Assembly (NCBI GenBank): GCA_963921345.3
Contig: CAWUFE020000001.1
Coordinates: forward strand, 372,001-436,000
Length of the DNA: 64,000 nucleotides
Source: Hoeflea_A sp963921345
GTDB taxonomy: Bacteria; Pseudomonadota; Alphaproteobacteria; Rhizobiales; Rhizobiaceae
Direction: 5' to 3'
Shown here: positions 25,035-33,365 of the stretch, in pieces
Layout of the letters: every line of letters begins with the position of its first letter
Position numbering within the stretch: position 1 is the first letter of the stretch
Program-made: the position numbers and the translations under genes
The notes under the pieces: model-generated
Told to the model about the DNA's origin: nothing
Database searches by the model: none
The model's input: the letters and a program-made list of their open reading frames with translations, nothing else

Positions 25035-26402
25035 ATGTCCGACAGCCCACCGGTCGAACCGTACGATCCGTGTTCGACCCGTCTTCTGACGTTCCACGAT
25101 CACGTGCTGAAATTTCTCGATGGCAGCGATACTCCGCGCGCCTATCTAGAGCGGTGCATCGAGACCATCGACCGGCGCGAGCCGCAGGTACAGGCGTTCG
25201 CCAACCTCAACTATGACGGGGCGCGGGTGGCGGCGGACGCCTCGACGGCCCGCTATGCGGACGGCATGCCGCTGTCGCCGATCGACGGCATGCCGTTCGG
25301 GATCAAGGATCTTTTCGAAACGGAAGACATGCCGACGGAAAATGGCAGCCCCCTGTTCGAGGGCCGGATGACCGGACGCGACAGCGCCCTGGTGGCAGGT
25401 TTGCGCGAGGCAGGCGCGGTGATCCTCGGCAAGACGGTGACCACCGAGTTTGCCTTCTATAATCCGGGTCCGACGCACAATCCGTTCGATCACTCCCGTA
25501 CGCCCGGAGGCTCCTCCAGCGGTTCCGGAGCCGCAGTTGGCGCCCGGTTCGTGCCGGTGGCCATCGGCAGCCAGGTGGTTGGCTCGTTGATCCGGCCATC
25601 CAGTTTCAACGGCAATGTAGGCTTCAAGCCGTCGTTCGGCGCCATCAATCGCAACGGCGCCCACTCCAATCTCAGCCAGACGGCGCTGGGCACGCATGCC
25701 GGCTCGCTGACCGATGCCTGGGTTGCCGCGCGCGTGGCTGCCAGATTCGCCGGCGGCGATCCGGGGCATGCCGGGCTGACCGGAGCCCTGGAGCTGCCGG
25801 CGGCCGGCAAGCCCGCCCGGCTGGCGCGCCTCGACACCGCCGGATGGTCCTCGTGCAACGTCGAGGTGCGCGACAAGTTCGAGCAGGCACTGATTCGCCT
25901 CTCGCTGGCCGGCGTGCCCATTGTCTCGCGCACCGACAATCGGCAGGTCGAAGCCTTCGAACAGACGATGGCGCCGGCGCTTGACGTGACCAACGATGTC
26001 TGCGGCTACGAGTTCCTGTGGCCGCTCAAGCAATATGAAAAGCGCGGCTTCGGGTCGATCAGCGAAAACATCGCGACGCGGCTGCGCGACTGGGAGAAGA
26101 TTGATGCCGACACCTATGCCGGATTGCTGCAGCAACGCGAGGCGATGCGTTCGGCCCATCAGGCGTTCGACGGCAACATCTCCGCCTTCATCACCCTTTC
26201 GGCAACGGGAGCCGCACCGGTGGGTCTCGACTGGACCGGCGATCCGGTGTTCGCGGTGATTGGAGCGCCGGCGATCAGCCTGCCCCTGCTGGAAATCGAC
26301 GACATGCCGCTGGGCATCCAGATCATCGGTTATCCGCGACGTGACGAAGCGCTGTTCGCCATCGCCCGCTGGATCCTCGACGTCTTTGGTCGCGGCGCCT
26401 GA
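25035..26402 (+). CDS. Amidase-signature family amidase, probable maleamate-type amidase
   Basis: The 455-residue protein is an amidase-signature enzyme with the Ser-Ser-Lys triad visible: K91 in FGIKDLFE, the GGSSSGSG loop at residues 158-165, and S184 in GSQVVGSLIRP. It hydrolyses an amide to acid and ammonia. Its place between the NicX-like dioxygenase and the maleate isomerase suggests that it deaminates maleamate. In known nicotinate clusters this step uses NicF, an isochorismatase-fold enzyme, so the family has been swapped here. An N-formylmaleamate substrate is also possible. Confidence 0.85.
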   Translation: MSDSPPVEPYDPCSTRLLTFHDHVLKFLDGSDTPRAYLERCIETIDRREPQVQAFANLNYDGARVAADASTARYADGMPLSPIDGMPFGIKDLFETEDMPTENGSPLFEGRMTGRDSALVAGLREAGAVILGKTVTTEFAFYNPGPTHNPFDHSRTPGGSSSGSGAAVGARFVPVAIGSQVVGSLIRPSSFNGNVGFKPSFGAINRNGAHSNLSQTALGTHAGSLTDAWVAARVAARFAGGDPGHAGLTGALELPAAGKPARLARLDTAGWSSCNVEVRDKFEQALIRLSLAGVPIVSRTDNRQVEAFEQTMAPALDVTNDVCGYEFLWPLKQYEKRGFGSISENIATRLRDWEKIDADTYAGLLQQREAMRSAHQAFDGNISAFITLSATGAAPVGLDWTGDPVFAVIGAPAISLPLLEIDDMPLGIQIIGYPRRDEALFAIARWILDVFGRGA

Positions 26403-26421
26403 CGCCCCTTTGGAGAAACCC

Positions 26422-27177
26422 ATGTGCACCTTTCGCATTGGGCAGATTGTGCCCAGTTCCAACACCACGATGGAAACCGAGATTCCGGCCATGCTGCGCG
26501 CCCGTGAGGCGGTCGAACCGGAGCGCTTCACCTTCCATTCCAGCCGCATGCGAATGAAGACTGTGACCAAGGAAGAGCTCAAGGCAATGGACGCCGATTC
26601 CGACCGCTGCGCGCTGGAATTGTCGGACGCCCGCGTCGATGTACTGGGCTATGCCTGCCTTGTCGCAATCATGTCGATGGGCAAGGGCTATCATCGCGTT
26701 TCGGAAGAGCGACTGCATGGGCTGACGCGCAAAAACGCTTCTCCGGCACCGGTCATCACCAGCGCCGGAGCACTTGTCGACGGCCTGCGCACCATCGGAG
26801 CCAAGAAGGTTGCTGTGATCATGCCCTACATGAAGCCTCTGGCGGACCTGGTGACTGATTACATCGAGCAGGAGGGGATCGAAGTGGTCGACGCCGTGGC
26901 ACTCGAAATCCCGGACAACATCGAGGTCGGTCGCCGCGACGCCATGGCGCCGACCGAAATCGCCCTGCGACTGAAGACCGCCCATGCCGATGCCATCGTC
27001 GCATCCGCCTGCGTCCAGATGCCATCGCTGGCGTCGCTTGATGCAATCGAGGCGAAACTCGGTCTCCCCACCGTTTCGGCCGCCGCCTGCACGACCTATT
27101 TCATGCTAAAAGCACTCGGCCTTAAACGGCGGGTGCCTGGTGCCGGAACGCTGCTTGGCGGACAATATGCGGTCTAA
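26422..27177 (+). CDS. Maleate cis-trans isomerase (NicE-like, Asp/Glu racemase superfamily)
   Basis: The 251-residue protein converts maleate to fumarate. It shows the superfamily opening IGQIVPSSNTTMETEIP and the two catalytic cysteines, C79 in LGYACL and C197 in ASACVQM, spaced as in maleate isomerases. I chose the ATG at 26422, which follows TGGAGAAACC; the frame is open upstream but that part overlaps the amidase. It closes the pathway at a TCA-cycle intermediate. Its stop overlaps the convergent efflux-permease gene by four bases. Confidence 0.88.
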   Translation: MCTFRIGQIVPSSNTTMETEIPAMLRAREAVEPERFTFHSSRMRMKTVTKEELKAMDADSDRCALELSDARVDVLGYACLVAIMSMGKGYHRVSEERLHGLTRKNASPAPVITSAGALVDGLRTIGAKKVAVIMPYMKPLADLVTDYIEQEGIEVVDAVALEIPDNIEVGRRDAMAPTEIALRLKTAHADAIVASACVQMPSLASLDAIEAKLGLPTVSAAACTTYFMLKALGLKRRVPGAGTLLGGQYAV

Positions 27178-28304
27178 TCCAGCGTCCGCTTGTAGCGCAG
27201 CATCGCCAGGATGGTGACCACCGCCAGGATGATCAGCAGGGCTCTTGAATCGGGCACGATGTCGGCGAGGTCGGCGCCTTTCAGCATGACCTTGCGGGTG
27301 ATGCGGATGAAATGGGTGGAGGGGATTGCGGTGCCCAGCGCCTGGGCCCAGCCGGGCATGGCGGCGAATGGGAACATGAAGCCCGACAACAGGATCGAGG
27401 GCAGCAGGTAGAAGAACGACATCTGCATGGCCTGCATCTGGTTGTGCGCCACGGTGGAAAACAGAAAGCCCAGCGCCAGATTGACCACGATGAATATGTT
27501 GAGACCGATGACGAATGGCAGCACCGACCCGACGAAGGGCACGGAAAAGACCCAGAAGGCAAGAATCAGGAAGACGCAGGTCTGAACATAGCCGATCAGC
27601 ACGTAAGGCATGATCTTGCCGAGCATGACTTCCGGCGCGCGGACCGGGGTCGACAGCAGCGTCTCCATGGTGCCGCGCTCGCTTTCGCGCACGATCGCCA
27701 TGGCGGTAATCATCACCATGGTCATGGATATGATGACGGCGAGCAGGCCGGGCACGATGTTGTAGCTGGTCTTGCCGGCCGGATTGTAGCGTTTGTGGGC
27801 AACCACATCGAACGGCTCCGGCCGGCCGGCGAGATAGGCCAGCGGGCCGATGGCGAGCGCATTGACGCTGCCGGCCGCAATCTGGCTCAGGGCGCTGACG
27901 GCAGCGCCGGAGGTCGACGGATCGGAGGCGTCGGCATCGACCAGCAGGGTCGGCCGCTCGCCGCGGATGATGTCGCGCTCGAAATGTTCCGGGATGGTGA
28001 CGACGAAGGAAGCGCCGCCGGTGATCAGCGCCCGATCGGCTTCGCCGTCGCTGGCGACGGTGCCGCGAATGTCGAAATAGGTCGAGGTCTCCATCGCCGC
28101 CAGGAAGGCACGGGTGAACGGCCCGCTGTCGTGCACTTCGACCAGGGTCGGCATGTGGCGCGGGTCGGAGTTGATGGCAAATCCGAACAGCATCAGCTGC
28201 ATGATCGGTATGGCGATCATCATGGCGAACGTCATGCGGTCGCGCCGCATCTGGATGAATTCCTTCGTCAGGACCGCCGAAAATCTGCCGAGCGAGAATA
28301 CCAA
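27174..28304 (-). CDS. ABC-2 type efflux permease (YhhJ/YbhR-like)
   Basis: The 376-residue permease has one N-terminal helix, a large soluble domain (about residues 50-175) and five C-terminal helices, the ABC-2 layout of YbhR and YhhJ. ESERGTMETLLSTPV near residue 210 is a hallmark of the family. It is the last gene of the TetR-HlyD-ATPase-permease operon; only one permease is present, whereas YbhFSR has two, so it probably works as a homodimer. The substrate is likely a drug-like or toxic compound. Confidence 0.88.
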   Translation of the reverse strand: MVFSLGRFSAVLTKEFIQMRRDRMTFAMMIAIPIMQLMLFGFAINSDPRHMPTLVEVHDSGPFTRAFLAAMETSTYFDIRGTVASDGEADRALITGGASFVVTIPEHFERDIIRGERPTLLVDADASDPSTSGAAVSALSQIAAGSVNALAIGPLAYLAGRPEPFDVVAHKRYNPAGKTSYNIVPGLLAVIISMTMVMITAMAIVRESERGTMETLLSTPVRAPEVMLGKIMPYVLIGYVQTCVFLILAFWVFSVPFVGSVLPFVIGLNIFIVVNLALGFLFSTVAHNQMQAMQMSFFYLLPSILLSGFMFPFAAMPGWAQALGTAIPSTHFIRITRKVMLKGADLADIVPDSRALLIILAVVTILAMLRYKRTLD

Positions 28305-28305
28305 C

Positions 28306-29244
28306 TCAGGCGGCCTCCTTTGCCGCGAAATTGTCGGTCGAGCCGGCCATCAGGTGGATGAAGACCTCCTCCAGGCCGGCCGGCCGCTTGGTCCAGCGGG
28401 TGGTTTCATCGGAGCGGAACGGTTCGACGGCCCGGTCGAGCGCCGCCTCGTCGGTTCCCGACACGTGCAGGACGGAACCGAAGCGGGCCACCTGCTCGAT
28501 GCCGGGCAGTCCGTGCAGTTTCTCCGACAGGCCGGCGAGGTCCGGGCCCTCGATGCGCCAGGTGTGCAGCCCGACCATGCCGGGGATGTCCTGTGCCGGC
28601 CCGTCGATGAGTTTCTTGCCATAGGCGATGTAAGCGATGTTGTCGCACTGGATGGCCTCGTCCATGTAGTGGGTCGAAACGAGAACCGTCACCCCGGCAT
28701 CGGCAAGACGCCGGATCTCGTCCCAGAAATCGCGTCGTGCCTTGGGGTCGACCCCGGCCGTGGGTTCGTCGAGCAACAGCAGGTCGGGATCGTGCAGCAG
28801 GCAGGCGGCGAGTGCCAGGCGCTGTTTCCAGCCGCCCGACAATTCGCCGGCCAATTGATGCGAGCGGTCGGCGAGGCCGAGATTCTCCAGCGCCTCGTCG
28901 ACCCGTTTGCGGCGGTCCCTGATGCGGTACATGCGGCCCATGAAATCAAGGTTCTCGCGGATCGTCAGATCCGAATAGAGCGAGAACTTCTGGGTCATGT
29001 AGCCGACATGCTCCTTGATGTTGTCGGACTGGCGCAGGATGTCGTAGCCGAGGCAGGTGCCGTCGCCGGCATCCGGCGTCAGCAGCCCGCACAGCATGCG
29101 GATGGTCGTCGTCTTGCCGCTGCCATTGGGGCCGAGGAAGCCGTAGATGGCGCCTTTCGGCACGCTGATGTCGAAATGGTCGACGACGGTCTTGTCGCCG
29201 AATTTCTTGACCAGCCCCTTGACGGCGATGACCGGCACACTCAT
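28306..29244 (-). CDS. ABC transporter ATP-binding protein of an efflux system
   Basis: This 312-residue ATPase has Walker A GPNGSGKTT near residue 39, the signature LSGGWKQRLALA, in which Q of the usual LSGGQ is W, and Walker B LLLLDEPTAGVD. The C-terminal tail resembles the YbhF-type dimerisation segment. It powers the permease encoded 1 base downstream and overlaps the HlyD gene upstream by four bases. Confidence 0.92.
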   Translation of the reverse strand: MSVPVIAVKGLVKKFGDKTVVDHFDISVPKGAIYGFLGPNGSGKTTTIRMLCGLLTPDAGDGTCLGYDILRQSDNIKEHVGYMTQKFSLYSDLTIRENLDFMGRMYRIRDRRKRVDEALENLGLADRSHQLAGELSGGWKQRLALAACLLHDPDLLLLDEPTAGVDPKARRDFWDEIRRLADAGVTVLVSTHYMDEAIQCDNIAYIAYGKKLIDGPAQDIPGMVGLHTWRIEGPDLAGLSEKLHGLPGIEQVARFGSVLHVSGTDEAALDRAVEPFRSDETTRWTKRPAGLEEVFIHLMAGSTDNFAAKEAA

Positions 29245-30194
29245 TCGGCGACCCTCACATCGATCGGCTGGCCGGGCAGCAGCTTGGTTTCGCCGACCGG
29301 CAGGGCTTCGGCGCGAAAGACCAGCTTGGAACGGTCTTCGAGGCTGTAGATCACCGGCGGCGTGAATTCCGCCGAGGACGACAGATAGGAGATGCGGGCC
29401 CTGACCGGCTCCTTGCAGCCGTCGCAGCCGATCAGGACCGGGGTTCCTATTTCAAGCCCGGCGCGTTGGGGTTCGCCGACGTAAAACAGGAACTTGATCT
29501 CGCCCGGCGGCAGGATGGAGACGACCGGCTGGCCGGCCGCGATGTATTCGCCGGGCAGGTAATAGGTCTGCTGGACGTAGCCGGAAGCCGGTGCCGCGAC
29601 CCGCCGTTCGGCGAGGTCGATCTCGGAACGCACCACGTCCTCCTGGGCCGCTCGGACCTGGTACTTGGCCGCCTTGAGCTGCGCCGTCCGGGCCGGCAGG
29701 CGGGCGACCTTGAGCTGTGCCCGCTGTTCGCCGACCGAGGCTTCGGCGGCGTCCAGCGACGCATTGTCCTGGTCGAGCTTGCTGCTGGCGACGAAATCGA
29801 GCGAGGCGAGCTCGCTGGAACGCTTGAAGGTCAGTTCGGCCAGCGCCAGCTGCGCCTCGGCGCTGCGCAACTGCTCCTCGATCACCGCGATCTCGGCCGG
29901 CCGCTTGCCGGTGCTCTCGTTTTCGAGATCGGCCTCGGCGACGGAGAGGCTGGCGCGCGCTTTCACCAGCGCCACGCGCTGCTTGTCGTCGTCGAGCGAA
30001 AACAGCGGAGCGTTGGCGGTGATCGTGTCGCCGCGCGACACGTCGAGCGTTTCGAGAATGCCGCTGCTTTGCGGCGCCACATAGACATATTCGCCCTCGA
30101 CATAGCCGTAGAAGCGGGAATCCTGCACGGCGTCGTCGCCGAATGGCCAAATGGCTGTGAACAGAGCGACAATCCAGGCCCACAAGGTGTCCAT
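29241..30194 (-). CDS. HlyD-family membrane fusion protein
   Basis: The 317-residue adaptor has an N-terminal membrane helix (LWAWIVALFTAIWPF), a lipoyl-like half near YVAPQSSGILETLDVSRGD, and a long alpha-helical hairpin at about residues 75-195, followed by the second lipoyl half (VAAPASGYVQQTYYLPGEY). It resembles YbhG and YhiI. It links the inner-membrane ABC exporter to an outer-membrane channel, which is not encoded here. It starts one base after the TetR stop. Confidence 0.9.
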   Translation of the reverse strand: MDTLWAWIVALFTAIWPFGDDAVQDSRFYGYVEGEYVYVAPQSSGILETLDVSRGDTITANAPLFSLDDDKQRVALVKARASLSVAEADLENESTGKRPAEIAVIEEQLRSAEAQLALAELTFKRSSELASLDFVASSKLDQDNASLDAAEASVGEQRAQLKVARLPARTAQLKAAKYQVRAAQEDVVRSEIDLAERRVAAPASGYVQQTYYLPGEYIAAGQPVVSILPPGEIKFLFYVGEPQRAGLEIGTPVLIGCDGCKEPVRARISYLSSSAEFTPPVIYSLEDRSKLVFRAEALPVGETKLLPGQPIDVRVAE

Positions 30195-30195
30195 A

Positions 30196-30867
30196 TCAAC
30201 CTCCGTCGTTTCGTGTTGCCAACCCGTTGATCAGAATGTCGAAATGGCTTTCGACAAAGACCGTCGGCGGCACCGCCCTTTCGCGGTCGATGGCGAAAAC
30301 CTCGCCGAGCAGGACATGGGCAAGCAGCGGACCGATGACGTTGCGCACCGCCAGGCGCGGATCGACCTGCCGGAACGAACCGTCGTCGACGCCGCGCCGA
30401 ATGATGATTTCCAGCGCGTCCATGGCCTTGTCGATGACCTGCCGGCGATAGGCTTCCGCCAGCGCCGGAAACCGGCCGGCCTCCATCAGCACGAGACGCG
30501 GCAGGGCGAGTGCATAGGGGTTGGCCAGAATGGTGGCGACCATGGACAAAATGGCCCTCAGCACGTCCGCCGGCGGTTGCTGCGAAGTGTGGGCGAGCAT
30601 CGAGGTGCGATCGGCAATCGGCGCCAGCGCCCGCTTGACCAGCTGCTCGAAGATCTCCTCCTTGCTGGCGAAATAGCGATAGACGGCGCCCTTGGAGAGC
30701 CCGGCATCGGTGGCGATGTCCTCGACCTTGGTGGCGGCAAACCCCTTGCGCACGAACTGCCGCAGCGCCGCGTCGAGCACTTCGTCGGGTCTGTCTTCGG
30801 CACGACGGCGCCATTTCGGTTCGGCGGTCTCTGTCACAGTTTCCTCAGTAAGTAAATGACCGGTCAT
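30196..30867 (-). CDS. TetR-family repressor of the efflux operon
   Basis: The protein (up to 223 residues) has a TetR helix-turn-helix at about residues 26-72, with ATKVEDIATDAGLSKGAVYRYFASKEEIF, followed by a ligand-binding domain. It is the first gene of the efflux operon, so it controls itself and the transporter. The most upstream ATG at 30867 lies inside the 26-base palindrome described separately, which would mean a leaderless or very short leader transcript. A GTG at 30837, just after CTGAGGAAACT, is the likelier start. Similar regulators (CecR/YbiH) control ybhG-type exporters. Confidence 0.88.
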   Translation of the reverse strand: MTGHLLTEETVTETAEPKWRRRAEDRPDEVLDAALRQFVRKGFAATKVEDIATDAGLSKGAVYRYFASKEEIFEQLVKRALAPIADRTSMLAHTSQQPPADVLRAILSMVATILANPYALALPRLVLMEAGRFPALAEAYRRQVIDKAMDALEIIIRRGVDDGSFRQVDPRLAVRNVIGPLLAHVLLGEVFAIDRERAVPPTVFVESHFDILINGLATRNDGG

Positions 30868-30874
30868 TTACTTA
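30849..30874. promoter_or_regulatory. 26-bp perfect palindrome, TetR operator
   Basis: The half-site TAAGTAAATGACC is followed directly by its exact reverse complement. Such a long perfect palindrome at the head of a TetR-led operon is almost certainly the repressor's binding site. It overlaps the most upstream possible start codon, so binding would block the promoter or the start of transcription. TTTACT-like AT-rich arms may double as promoter elements. Confidence 0.85.
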
Positions 30875-31104
30875 TATGGTGCGAAGCGAGGATTTGTCAA
30901 TGTTTTGGAGGTGAAGGGCGCGGTACTGCGTCTCAAACCAGCCGAAAGCCCAGGTACAACGATGCCGATCGAGCGGGGTCAATCTCCGCCCAGACGGCCG
31001 GACGTGTTTTGCACGCGTTCCAGCGCCTGGGGAGGTGTGTCACCGAGTGTCAGACAGCTTTTCCGGTGGCCAAAGAAAGGCCGACATGGAGATTACCTCG
31101 CGGC
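30875..31104. other. Gene-free stretch before the island remnant
   Basis: I see no gene here. Short open frames exist on both strands but none has a recognisable protein, codon pattern or ribosome site. The stretch lies between the TetR operator and the remnant of the glycosidase gene, and may be a degraded junction. Confidence 0.4.
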
Positions 31105-31376
31105 GCGGCGGCCGCCACATAGGGACGGCCGCACTTCTAAGTGACCGGTTTCGGTCGACCTCAGTCGCCGTAGTTGATCTCGATCATCTGGTGGCCGCGC
31201 ATTGCCTAGGCTTTCGCCGTCCGCCACCGCGATGCGTTGCGACGGCACATACATGAAAAGAGGGTCGTCGATGTTGTGCGGTCGCAATGCCTCGATGGCG
31301 AGCAGGTAGTCTCCACCCGCCATTTCCGACGTGCCCTTCCACTCGGCACCGAGGTCCCACAGGAAGCCGTTTTCGT
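31105..31376 (-). pseudogene. Deleted remnant of the glycosidase gene at 38477-40480
   Basis: The strip from about 31208 to 31376 matches 39020-39186 with roughly six differences in 167 bases, and encodes NGFLWDLGAEWKGTSEM and following residues. The strip from 31105 to about 31202 matches 38420-38517, the gene's last codons (MIEINYGD) and its downstream hairpin. About 500 bases between these pieces are missing, and the frame shifts at the junction. The copy is therefore dead. It is in the same orientation as the intact gene and marks the left edge of the 31.4-38.4 kb island. Confidence 0.85.
31108..31132. repeat. Hairpin after the glycosidase remnant (copy of 38423-38447)
   Basis: GCGGCCG and CGGCCGC flank an 11-base loop (CCACATAGGGA on the plus strand). 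The same 25 bases occur after the intact glycosidase gene. On the minus strand this is a stable stem that could stop transcription or protect mRNA, though no U-tract follows. Confidence 0.65.
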
Positions 31377-31437
31377 TGTATCTACTCGTGTGTGAATTCT
31401 GTAGAGAACAATGCAATTCGCTTCGCATGCCGTCAGC

Positions 31438-32736
31438 TCAGTTGGAGCCGAATACCGTCGAGACAAACTCGGGTAACCATAGTGTTATGGGCGGATAAAA
31501 AGTAATCAAAGTCAGGACAAGAAATAGAGGTATGTAAAATGGAGCAATCTGTAAAACTAGCTCACCAAGGCGAACCTTTGCTATATCCATCATTATGAAC
31601 AATATGACCCCAAACGGCGGTGTCACCGTGCCAATCAAGAGATTGAATACAAGCATTACGCCAAAGTGAACCGGGTCAATGCCCAATTGCATTATCAAAG
31701 GAAATAGCGCTGGAACAGATATTATCAGTACAGCCGTTGTTTCCATGAAACATCCGACGAGCAACAAACCCAAATTGAGGATGAGTAGAATTACCCATTT
31801 TTGCTCGCTCACATTCATCAAAGCGGCTGCCAGGTCAGTTGGCACCCCCTTAACAGCAATCAGCCATCCAAAAGGAGCTGCAGCTGCCACAATAATTAGC
31901 AACGCCCCGCAAGTGATCACCGTCGACCGAAGGCAGAAGACGATTTTTTCAATGGTAAGCTCGCGGTAGACAAAGCCGAGGATTAAAGCATAGGTGACGA
32001 TCACCGCTCCGAGTTCAGTTGGCGTTGCGAAGCCACCCAGAAGGCCAGCAAGCAAAATGGCTGGAGCCAGTAAGCCGGGTAGCGCTTGTATGAATGAGCT
32101 GACCACGTGACTCAACCGAGCCCGCGGGCGCGACGGCATGACAGCACCAGACCGGAATGAAAGCGCGAATATCGTGATCATCAACGCAAACGCGAGAATC
32201 AAGCCGGGCAAAATACCGGCCAAAAACAAGTCGGCAATCGAGGCGCCGGCAAGGACTGCATAAATCACCATTATGACGCTGGGTGGGATTATTGGGCCGA
32301 TGACGGCCGACGCCGCAGTCACAGCGGCGCTAAACGCACTGGTGAAGCCGGCCTTTCGCATCGCTCTGATTTCAATTGTCCCGAGACCGGCAGCATCCGC
32401 TTGAGCAACACCCGACATGCCGGAGAAAATGACACTGGCGGTGACGTTTACGTGGGCGAGACTACCGCGAATATGACCAACCATGGCTTCTGCAAATGCA
32501 AATACGCGCGGCGCAATACCAGAGTGGTTCAGCAGGTTGCCTGCAAGTATAAAGAGCGGGACAGCCAAAAATGGAAAACTCTCCAAACTCGGTGCCATAC
32601 GCTGGGCCACAATCGAGATAGGCAGCGTGTTATCCAATAACATGTACAGAATAACACCCCCGAGCATTGACACTGCGATGGGCACGTGCAGCGCGGCGAG
32701 AACAAATACAAAAACGAATAAGAAAGTTACCGACAT
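31438..32736 (-). CDS. TRAP transporter large permease (DctM family), island copy
   Basis: The 432-residue membrane protein shows the DctM pattern, with VTASVIFSGMSGVAQADAAGLGTIEIRAM near residue 100 and IIPPSVIMVIYAVL near 150. Codon use is visibly AT-richer than in the other TRAP operons of this window, which fits recent transfer. It is the last gene of the island's minus-strand run and stands five bases after DctQ. Confidence 0.9.
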   Translation of the reverse strand: MSVTFLFVFVFVLAALHVPIAVSMLGGVILYMLLDNTLPISIVAQRMAPSLESFPFLAVPLFILAGNLLNHSGIAPRVFAFAEAMVGHIRGSLAHVNVTASVIFSGMSGVAQADAAGLGTIEIRAMRKAGFTSAFSAAVTAASAVIGPIIPPSVIMVIYAVLAGASIADLFLAGILPGLILAFALMITIFALSFRSGAVMPSRPRARLSHVVSSFIQALPGLLAPAILLAGLLGGFATPTELGAVIVTYALILGFVYRELTIEKIVFCLRSTVITCGALLIIVAAAAPFGWLIAVKGVPTDLAAALMNVSEQKWVILLILNLGLLLVGCFMETTAVLIISVPALFPLIMQLGIDPVHFGVMLVFNLLIGTVTPPFGVILFIMMDIAKVRLGELVLQIAPFYIPLFLVLTLITFYPPITLWLPEFVSTVFGSN

Positions 32737-32741
32737 AGCAT

Positions 32742-33290
32742 TTATCCTACGTGGTCAAATTCGTCTTGAAGGAACTCTTCGGCCACCTTCACGCCAGGTG
32801 CCTTAATATCTTTGCCAAGCTGTACCAAAAATAGAAGCGCGGAACTGGCAGCTATAGAAATGCAGGCGTATGTCAAAGGTATGGAAAAAATGAACGATCG
32901 GGGAATTTTGACGGGCAGCGATACGGTTGTTGTTCTGCTTTCGATAGAAATAAAGGGATTTATTAGATAAGCTACTACGATCATGACCACTACAGTCAAC
33001 AGCCTTCCGAACTGCAGAAGCAGGTCCATCCCTTTTGGGCCGACAAGGTTCTCAAGCGCTTCAACCGTCACGTGCCGATCCATTTTCGCAGCGGCACTAG
33101 CTCCGATGAGAACAATCCATATGAACATGATCATACCGGCCTCCTCGGCCCACGGCAGTGGCTCGCCAAAGAAGCTGCGTGCTATGATTTGGTACATGAT
33201 CAAGAAAACGATAAACGCAAGAAAGCAACAAGTGACACCGAGCTCAACAGCAGCCCACCAACGTAAGATTTTGAAGCTTCGTGCGGTCAT
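32742..33290 (-). CDS. TRAP transporter small permease (DctQ family), island copy
   Basis: The 182-residue protein has four hydrophobic helices (about residues 14-36, 49-68, 92-112 and 131-152) and PLPWAEEAGMIMFIWIVLIGASAA, typical of DctQ. It is separated from the binding-protein gene by 75 bases that contain a hairpin. It forms the membrane complex with the DctM protein encoded next. Confidence 0.86.
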   Translation of the reverse strand: MTARSFKILRWWAAVELGVTCCFLAFIVFLIMYQIIARSFFGEPLPWAEEAGMIMFIWIVLIGASAAAKMDRHVTVEALENLVGPKGMDLLLQFGRLLTVVVMIVVAYLINPFISIESRTTTVSLPVKIPRSFIFSIPLTYACISIAASSALLFLVQLGKDIKAPGVKVAEEFLQDEFDHVG

Positions 33291-33308
33291 ATCGTCACCC
33301 GATCTAAA

Positions 33309-33347
33309 AAAGAGGCAGCCTACAATATTTGCGAGAGCCGCCTCTTT
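33309..33347 (-). terminator. Hairpin with A/T tracts between dctP and dctQ of the island
   Basis: The arms AAAGAGGCAGC (33309-33319) and GCCGCCTCTTT (33337-33347) pair with a single G-U or mismatch position and are flanked by A and T runs on the two sides. It can act as a terminator or attenuator in either direction. Sited just after the binding-protein gene, it would make the binding protein more abundant than the membrane subunits, which is usual for such transporters. Confidence 0.7.
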
Positions 33348-33365
33348 TTCATCATGTCTTGCTAT

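Noticed and set aside
31093..31428. A 111-codon minus-strand frame as a separate gene
   Set aside because: It is only the deleted remnant of the glycosidase gene, with its last third out of frame, and is listed as a pseudogene.
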